NCBI RefSeq assembly: GCF_016801865.2
Contig: NC_068937.1
Coordinates: 30,473,828 to 30,537,827 of the forward strand
DNA: 64,000 bases
Source: Culex pipiens pallens
Lineage: Eukaryota > Arthropoda > Insecta > Diptera > Culicidae
Direction: 5' to 3'
The position numbers were made by a program, and so were the translations under genes. Position 1 is the first letter of the stretch. Each line of letters starts with the position of its first letter. Below, piece by piece: positions 58,201 through 64,000 of the stretch. The notes beneath the pieces are model-generated. The model did not search any database. It saw nothing but the letters and a program-made list of their open reading frames with translations, and was not told the DNA's origin.

Positions 58201-61200
58201 TGGTTCAATCGAACGTCATTAGTCAGTGTGCGTGGAACTCGCATGAAACTGAAAAAAATATCGAGTACGGCACTAGAGTTTCAGTTCAAAATTGGCAACG
58301 AAACTCGTGCGGAACTAGCGCATTTTTTACACTTTGACAGCTCTGAGTGCGTCACTCAGTGCGGAACTAGCCCTCAAACGAACTTACCACTCTACGAGAA
58401 AACACTGAAGATGCATATTTAGCAAATAAGGCAAGGCGGAAAATTAACAAAAGACATTAACATTCAAAACATCAAAAAACTAAATTTATAATCCCAGAAT
58501 TTAAAAAAAAATAATAAATAAAAATACAATCTAAAAAAACACACAAATAAAACCACATTAAAAAATTCAACAATTCAATTGAAAAAAATCTTAAAAATCA
58601 GTTAAAACAAAGTGTAAATAAAGTACATGTATGTGACTGACGGTGCGTTAAAAAATAAAATAAAAGTGAAATATTATCTATAAATTCGAAAAATGTCAAA
58701 AACACAAAAACAACAGCAAAAATAAAAAAAAAACTTAAATTTGAAAAATATCAAAAAATTACAAACAGAGGTAAAAAACATTCCCGAAAATTAAAACTCA
58801 ATGCAATTAAAAATGTAAAAAATACCAAAAATCAAACCATCCACATTAACGACCCCCGGGTCTTTTGTGGTCTCTATTGCAAGTTTCTGCTCGAACCTAG
58901 GAGTCCGAAGGCTTGAATGGGGAGAGCACCCAAACCTCTTTCTACTCCTAGGAACCTTCCACCCCAGTGTTTGAACTGACGACCTTTGGATTGCGAGTCC
59001 AACCGCCGCCAGCGATTCCACCGAAGTAGGCTTGGTTTGGTGTGTTGTTTGTACTTATGGCATGGAGACGACTCCTACACCTGGAATGACTTAACGGCCT
59101 AACAACCAAGGCCGGGACCGACATTTTACTTCCTCATCCGATGGAAGGTTGGAGCAGATGGGAATCGAACCCAGAATCATCCGCTTACAAAGCGGACAGC
59201 GTAACCATTCGGCCACGCACTGCCACAAAAAATAACGTAACATTCAAAATATCAAAAAATCAGTACACTTTTCTTAAATTTCAGAATTTTTCAAAATTCA
59301 ATAAATAAAAAAAGGTTTAAAAAAAACAATAGAGTTCCAAGACAATCAAATAATTATAAAAAAATTAAACGATTCAAAAAAACATATAAACTCCAAAAAC
59401 AAACAAGAGTTGAAAAATTTAAAAAAAAAACTAAATAAAAAATCTAAAATGAAAGAATACATGAAACAAAATTAAAGTTTCAACAAAATTCTTATACATA
59501 TTGTTCAATTGAATTGTTGAAACTTTTAATTTTTTTATGTATTCTTTTATTTCAGATTAAACTGTATAATTTTAAAATATCAAGAAAATTCAAAATAATA
59601 GAATAGAATAAATTGAATAAAAAAGCTGAAAAAATCATTAAAAAGTAATTTTAATAAATCCGATAATAGAAAAAAATCTAATATTATTTTTTTTAAACAA
59701 ATGGAAAAATAAAAAGAATGTTCGAAAAATCAATCTTTTCTAAAAAAAATTAAAGTGTACAAAATATTTATCAAACATTAAAAAAAAAAACAAAATTGGA
59801 AAAAAATATGTTGAATGTCAAAAATATAAAATCAATAGAATAAAAAAAAACATCTTTATCAAAACATAAAAAAAAATATGTCGGTATGTATTTCACAAAA
59901 GTCAACAAATAAAAAAAAATCAAAAACTTGAACAAAAATCTAAACCGTAATTAATTTCAAAGCATTTTGAAAGTTCAATAAATATATACAAAATAAAAAA
60001 TGTAAATATTTAAAAAAAATTAATCATTTTTCTTTGAGCAACAAAAAAATATAAAAATTTAATGAATAAAAAATTGAATAAACAGCAAAAATATTCAAAA
60101 AAAAATCAATTTAACAAAATTTCAAAAATATCCAGGTATATATTGAAAAAATCTAAACAATATAAGAATTTGAAAATTATACTTTAAAAAGTTCTAAACA
60201 AAAACTAATTAAATAACTAAAAAATGAAGTTAATTTTGATAAATAAAGATAAAATTTTAAAATATAAATCATTACTAATTAAATAATCAAATAAAGGTTG
60301 AAAAATGTAAACAATTTCATTAAATAAAAAAAAATTAAAACTTGAGAAAAATAAGCAATTTAATTTAAATAAAAATCCTTGAAATCTCAAATATCAAAAC
60401 AAATAAAAAAAACGTTACTTAATCTACCTTTAGGTGGTTGGTGCCTTCCTCAAATTCATAAAGTCAATACATTTAGTAAAAATAGCAACATTCCTCTTTA
60501 ACATGTTTAACAAATCAACTTTATTACTCATTTCTTTTGATAGGGTTCGCAGACCTTCAATATTTCTGGCTCATCGGCAAGTTCTGATAAAAAACCTATC
60601 CAACGATAGTTCACATGGAAGATTCAGACAATATTTCTATCACAATATCTGAAATCCGGCCTCCAAAAAGTGTATAAATAACACTTAAGTGCTAATAACT
60701 TTTGATAGGGTTGTCAGATCCTCGATGTTTTAGGCTTATTTGAAAGGTCTTTCGATTATCTAACTAACGACGTGTCACATGATGGACCCGGACATCATTT
60801 TTATTGAAATATCTGAGATCCGGCCTCCAAAAAGTGTATAAATAACACTTAAGTGCTAATAACTTTTGATAGGGTTGTCAGATCTTCAATGTTTTAGGCT
60901 CATTTGAAAGGTCTTTCAATTATCTAACTAACGACGGGTTGCATAAGGGACCCGGACATCATTTTCATTGAAATATCTGAGATCCGGCCTCCAAAAAGTG
61001 TATAAATAACACTTAAGTGCTAATAACTTTTGATAGGATTGACAGATCTTCAATGTTTTGAGCTCATTAGAAAGGTCTTTTTAATACCTTTCTGAAAATG
61101 TATAACATGATAGGTTTTCTTGCAAAAACCACCCTTTTTACAATCTTCCGGACATACGCAAAAATCGTTTTTTTAGCATAACTTTTGAAGTACTTAACTA

Positions 61201-64000
61201 AACTTGCTGATTTTAAATAGAGACCTATGGGACCCCAAGACGGATCGAATGAGACTAATACGGTCAAAATCCGTTCATCCAGTCCGGAGATAATCGAGTG
61301 ACAATTTTTTTGTCCACCCACCTACACACACGCACAGACATTTGCTCAGAACATGATTCTGAGTCGATATGTATACGTGAAGGTGGGTCTACGAGGTCAA
61401 ACTAATAAGTTCATTTTCCGAGTGATTTTATAGCCTTTCCTCAGTAAGGTGAGGAAGGCAAAACAATTAAAAAAAATACAAATAAATTTAGAAAATAAAA
61501 AAAAGAAATGGGCAAAAACATACAAAATAAAACGCTGTTTTTTAGTTATTAAGAGATTTTAGTTAGTTTTTATTGTTTTTAGTTTTTTTATGTTTTTTTT
61601 TTGAATTTATTTATTTGTTCGTAATTCTTTGAATATTGATTATTTTTAATTTGTTTAAATATTTTTTAAATTTTAGCGATTTATTTTTTTCATTTTTTAT
61701 GATTTTTTTAAATTTTTTAAAATTTAATTGAATTATTTATATTTTTCAACATTTATTTAATTTTTAATTTGCTGTTGTTTTTATGTTTTAAACTAAATAA
61801 TCTGAATTAAGAAAAATGAACTTGTTTTTTTAAATATCCTGAGTTTTTCAATTGTTTGAATTTTTAAATTTGTTTTTCTTAAGTTTTTTACTTTTTAGTT
61901 TTTTTTTTAATTCTTATATGGTTTTGGTTTCTTTTAAGACTTTGATATTTTCAAAATAAAAAAAATCAAATATGTCAAAGTCTTAAAAGAAATTACAACA
62001 AAATAAGATTTAAAAAAATAAAATGCAAAAAAATAAACAAATACAAATTTTAAACATTTAAACAATAAAAAACTGAAGATATAAAAAAGACAAGTTCATT
62101 TTTATAAATAAAAATATTTTTTTAAAGTATAGACAACAATAAATGAAAAACTTAATAAAAATACAAACATTTCAATAAAATTTCAAAAATAACACATTTA
62201 TTCAAAAAATTGAAAAAAATTACAATTTAAATAAAAAGAAATCCTTATAAATTTAAAAATATCACAACAAATTGAAAATAATCAAAATTTAAAGAAATAC
62301 AAAAAAATAATAAAAAATGAGACATGATGCTTTTTATTTTTTGATCTCTTTTTCTGTTTTCTAACTTATTTTTATTTATTGAATTTTACTATTTTTTTAT
62401 CAAGACAAAATAAAAAAAAATTATAAAAATACTTAAATTTTTAAAATACAAAAAAAAATCATAAAAGGTGAAAAAAATAAATGTATAAAAAAAATCAGAA
62501 TAATTAAAAAAATATAATAAAATCTAGAAAATAAAACATTTAAAAAAAATCAAAGCCATCAAAAAATGAAAAAAATATCCGAGTAAAGTTTGGTGGAGAA
62601 AAAATGAAAGAAAATGGCGTATAAACTTTTTGACAGCTAGAAATATTTTGCAAATTCTTAGACAACAGCCAACTGTTTAATTATAATTTAGTTCCAGCTT
62701 TCAAAATGTTTATCCGCCCTTTTCATATGTTGCTTCACAAATTTGTCCACACATTTCGATCAATTTTTTGATGAAATTTGACTTTGTTGTGAAAAATATA
62801 GAAAAGTTCTGATGGATAATTTTGACAATCTAATAGACTGAATAAAAAAATACAAATAACAAAAAAGCTGTACTCACTTCCTCCCGTCCATCCGCAGCTT
62901 GTACTTGACGCGGCTCTTATCCTTCGGGCTCAAGCTCTCCGTTCGCCGCACCACCACGCAAAACACGTGCTTCGAGAAGCAAATGTTCTCAATCTCCAGC
63001 CAGTCGAAGAACGCGTACAGGTGGCGCTGGTAGGAGTTCTTCCCGTTGCTAAACTCCTGCTGGGTGCACTTGGGACTGAACTTGAGGTTCCGCTCGAAGA
63101 TGGCCACGCCGGACAGCGAAATCGCCACGTACACCTCCAGCGTCATGTTCTCCTCGGTGGTCCAGGAGGCGCTGTACAGATGGAGGCCGTACTCCTTCAG
63201 CTCCTGCACGTACCGGATAAAGTTGTGCTCGGCCTCGAGCTGGTGCAGGCCGCGCTTGCAAAAGTGCGAGTTGCGCAGGTATTTCGCGAGTTCCTTCTTT
63301 TTGCGGTAGACCTCCTCGGGGAGGTAGTGCGAGATGCTGAAGTACTCGGCGTATTTCATCTGAAAGATGGAATAAATGTTAGAAGGTTTTGGAAATATTT
63401 CCGAGTGTGAAACATTTCAACGCACGTGCTCTTTGAAGCTGCCAACTTCGACCTGGAGGGCGAGTCCGCCAAGGGCTATCAGGTCGTCCTCGGAGCAGAG
63501 AACTTGCCGTTCTAGGATGCTTTTGCGCAGCTGCAGGTACAACAGGTGGCGCGATTCCAGACAGCTGTGGGGGATAAAAGCTTGTTAGTTGAGCTTTATC
63601 CTGCAATGTGAGAGAGGTTATGTTACCTAACGCCTCGCAGCGTTGGCAGGAAGAACTTTATCCTAAGATAGAGGGTGAAAACGACGTTCTCTCCGAGTAC
63701 GGAAGATTTCTTCGATGTGTTGACCCAGATTTGGGGGGCGACCTGTGAAAATTGACAGTTTGAGAACCGAACATAACCTCAAAATGAGCTGGAGTACCTT
63801 GTAGATCTTCAGATCGTGCGGCAGGAAGACAAAGTCGCCGCCGATGAGGGCGCACAGCCCGAGGAAGAAGTTCTCCGCCAGCTGCTCCATCCGGACGATC
63901 GCCTCGAAGACCTGGCGGGCCACGGTGGTGGTGGGACTACACAGCACGTTCACCTTGGTACCGTTCAGAAGGAGAATCGTAACGGTTCGGCGGTGCTGAG
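52001..64000 (-). CDS. FERM and PDZ domain scaffold protein, 5' end outside the window
   Basis: Joined exons 63798-64000, 63627-63742, 63426-63564, 62878-63359, 56999-57858, 56492-56934, 52350-52907 and 52001-52288 keep one frame (phases 0,2,0,2,1,0,0) and give about 1028 residues. Residues 1-335 read as a FERM domain: a ubiquitin-like F1 lobe (ILLLNGTKVNVLCSP), the helical F2 lobe (LESRHLLYLQLRKSIL) and a PH-like F3 lobe ending SYFAFNLASEHHKFYMKL. A disordered linker follows, with an acidic NEDEEEDDEE run. One PDZ domain spans about 705-790 (carboxylate-binding loop YTLGISIV, GDQIIAVDG). The tail is Ser/Gln/Pro-rich and ends EGQVFI. FERM-then-PDZ order is known from PTPN13 and FRMPD2, membrane-cytoskeleton and junction scaffolds. 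The protein probably links membrane receptors to the cortex. No phosphatase domain is present. Confidence 0.85.
52350..52907 (-). CDS. Exon 7: second half of the PDZ domain and linker
   Basis: Starts at ttcgcAG|ATC ATC GCC GTC GAC, continuing GDQ from exon 6 into IIAVDGRSLLNLAYTE, the beta-D to alpha-B part of a PDZ domain, and LVLSQV, its last strand. A long Gln/Pro/Ser linker follows, ending SMPDLPK before donor AAG|GTAAAC. Length 558 bp, phase 0 on both sides. Confidence 0.85.
53022..53240. other. CpG-rich block in the intron next to exon 7
   Basis: Dense cgcgagcgctcgcgaacg-type sequence with several partly inverted copies of gagcgctcgcg / cgcttgcgagcgct, and gagaacttataglike phrases repeated. 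It is distinct from the AT-rich intron and may be a degraded inverted-repeat element or a regulatory island. Confidence 0.35.
53330..54010 (+). repeat. Dispersed non-coding repeat in intron 6
   Basis: Begins near gagcaattctctgagatttc, found inverted at the window's left edge. It continues with cagctgtccgtgtccataca and tttggtgccttcggcaaagt, which recur near 44680 and, inverted, at 55880-56000. No ORF of note; element class unassigned. Confidence 0.5.
54292..54576 (+). mobile_element. SINE-like insertion with 17-bp target duplication
   Basis: ttttctcaaatagcctt flanks the insert at 54275-54291 and 54577-54593. The 285-bp body (gagcgtttggtacggtatgt .. gccgctttgatttttgc) matches 8412-8676, and the tail is ttagattagattt. 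A 5'-truncated LINE end or a SINE. Confidence 0.8.
54600..55530. other. AT-rich intron sequence
   Basis: No element ends defined. A G-rich run ggggagggagggggagg at about 54928-54944 could form a quadruplex. Confidence 0.35.
55540..56160 (-). repeat. Inverted copy of the dispersed repeat at 53330
   Basis: tacctacaactttgccggag and ccactttttgtatggacagc at 55890-55990 are reverse-complement relatives of 53560-53590 and 53490-53515. Together the two copies form a large inverted pair inside intron 6. Confidence 0.45.
56492..56934 (-). CDS. Exon 6: linker and first half of the PDZ domain
   Basis: Acceptor cccccaacAG, 443 bp, ends GGC GAT CAG|GTGGGT. It encodes a Ser-rich linker (ARKRSFLSRSQESVLFRS) and then ARYTLGISIVQGADNNVYV and AGVRIGDQ, the first half of a PDZ domain with the LGI(S) peptide-binding loop. 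A 64-bp intron separates it from exon 5. Confidence 0.87.
56999..57858 (-). CDS. Exon 5: end of FERM F3 and disordered linker
   Basis: Acceptor cactcttccAG; the first G completes the Lys codon of exon 4. It opens with SYFAFNLASEHHKFYMKLRN, the last strand and helix of a FERM F3 lobe. About 260 residues of low-complexity linker follow, with Lys/Arg-rich and NEDEEEDDEE parts. Ends ATT C|GTGAGT in phase 1. Confidence 0.87.
58026..58130. repeat. Hairpin in intron 4, about 39-bp arms
   Basis: agggcacataacttttgtag .. gtccctttc is repeated inverted as gaaagggatacac .. acaaaagttatgtgccct. The loop is about 27 nt. On the gene's strand it would form a transcribed hairpin. Confidence 0.75.
58836..59224 (-). 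mobile_element. tRNA-derived SINE with a Thr(TGT)-like head
   Basis: On the minus strand the head reads GTGGCCGAATGGTTACG (A box), an anticodon arm CCGC-TTTGTAA-GCGG with TGT in the anticodon place, and GGTTCGATTCC (B box). The acceptor stem is only partly paired, so it is not a working tRNA. The following body (aggaagtaaaatgtcggtcc, aggagtcgtctccatg, ggttggactcgcaatccaaa) matches the SINE at 33707-34121, whose head is Glu-like. Target duplication is unclear. Confidence 0.75.
60411..61463 (+). mobile_element. Full-length TTAATCCACCT..TGAGGAAGGC element with three 164-bp monomers
   Basis: 5' end aacgttacttaatctacctt .. gccttcctc; 3' end cctttcctcagtaaggtgag..gaaggcaaaa. Inside, cacttaagtgctaataactt recurs at about 60683, 60846 and 61010 (163-164-bp steps), homologous to the 164-bp monomer of the 16.6-18.3 kb array. 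It lies in intron 4 of the FERM-PDZ gene. Confidence 0.75.
62878..63359 (-). CDS. Exon 4: rest of FERM F2 and most of F3
   Basis: Acceptor atctttcAG before ATG AAA TAC; 482 bp, ends AGG AA|GTGAGT. It encodes YAEYFSISHYLPEEVYRK and an F2 helix bundle with the ELKEYGLHLYSASW motif typical of FERM proteins, then F3 strands (GVAIFERN, LEIENICFSKHVFCVVV). The Met at its start is internal because exon 3 joins in phase 0. Confidence 0.9.
63426..63564 (-). CDS. Exon 3: FERM F2 first helices
   Basis: Acceptor atcccccacAG, 139 bp, donor CAC|GTGCGT. It encodes CLESRHLLYLQLRKSILERQ and LIALGGLALQVEVG, the classic F2 pattern of FERM domains (YLQ.R..IL..R..C....L..L..LALQ.E.G). Confidence 0.9.
63627..63742 (-). 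CDS. Exon 2: FERM F1 to F2 junction
   Basis: Acceptor aattttcacAG, 116 bp, ends GTT AG|GTAACA. It encodes VAPQIWVNTSKK .. NVVFTLYLRIKFFLPTLRG; the FTLYLRIKFF segment is the link between the F1 and F2 lobes. Confidence 0.88.
63798..64000 (-). CDS. Exon 1 in view (partial): FERM F1 lobe
   Basis: Runs off the window. In-frame product RTVTILLLNGTKVNVL .. ARQVFEAIV .. NFFLGLCALIGGDFVFLPHD is a ubiquitin-like F1 lobe. Ends at AAG|GTACTC. The true start and any N-terminal domain (a KIND domain in PTPN13/FRMPD2) lie beyond 64000. Confidence 0.88.

Larger units (their letters stand above)
57859..62877 (-). other. Intron 4, repeat-filled, 5.0 kb
   Basis: Between the donor GAA|GTGAGT (62877) and the acceptor at 57859. 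It contains a hairpin (58026-58130), a tRNA-headed SINE (58836-59224), the 60411-61463 element and long A/T-only low-complexity stretches. Two of those (59450-59560 and 61900-62000) contain AT-rich foldbacks. No coding exon is apparent. Confidence 0.7.

Noticed and set aside
59150..59224. Functional tRNA-Thr gene
   Set aside because: Only four acceptor pairs form; it is the head of a SINE.

Overview
This window is eukaryotic, AT-rich and crowded with transposons. The split genes have introns ranging from about 60 bp to several kb with GT..AG borders. The dispersed repeat families, including the CACAGTAAA MITEs, TACCGTAAACTGGGG MITEs, tRNA-headed SINEs and elements ending in TGAGGAAGGCAAAA, point to a mosquito, probably Culex. 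That identification rests on recall of repeat style and gene structure, not on a search.

The main gene is on the minus strand at 52001-64000, with its 5' end beyond the window. Eight exons join in phase into about 1028 residues: an N-terminal FERM domain (exons at 63798-64000, 63627-63742, 63426-63564 and 62878-63359, plus the start of 56999-57858), a long disordered linker with an acidic run, one PDZ domain split between 56492-56934 and 52350-52907, and a short tail ending at a TAG at 52001-52003. The domain order resembles PTPN13/FRMPD2-type junction scaffolds, without a phosphatase domain in view. A second minus-strand coding block, 28588-30653, is one long terminal exon (about 687 aa, disordered, proline-rich). 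Its upstream exons were not found. Both terminal exons end in similar class II PDZ-ligand-like peptides, so they may be alternative 3' ends of one gene or belong to two related partners.

The left third (1-27 kb) is almost all mobile DNA. It holds a multi-level nest at 0.9-3.9 kb (MITE containing a TIR element containing a hAT element with GGAGTC arrays, with a further small MITE inside), a 957-bp retroposed chimera (7720-8676), and a complete non-autonomous LTR element with two identical 260-bp LTRs and a 55-bp tandem repeat (9293-13616). It also holds a TIR-bounded segment with a duplicated intron-containing gene-like unit (14025-16319), an 11-copy 164-bp satellite-like array (16.6-18.35 kb), a 21-copy 14-bp minisatellite, and a 2.07-kb retro-insertion flanked by a perfect 25-bp direct repeat (23349-25416).

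The middle (31-52 kb) contains MITEs, SINEs, foldback hairpins and a few unique, GC-richer blocks that could be regulatory or untranslated sequence. The large introns of the FERM-PDZ gene (52.9-56.5 and 57.9-62.9 kb) carry SINEs, a further copy of the 164-bp-monomer element and A/T-rich low-complexity DNA. No rRNA, intact tRNA, CRISPR array or prokaryotic operon was seen.
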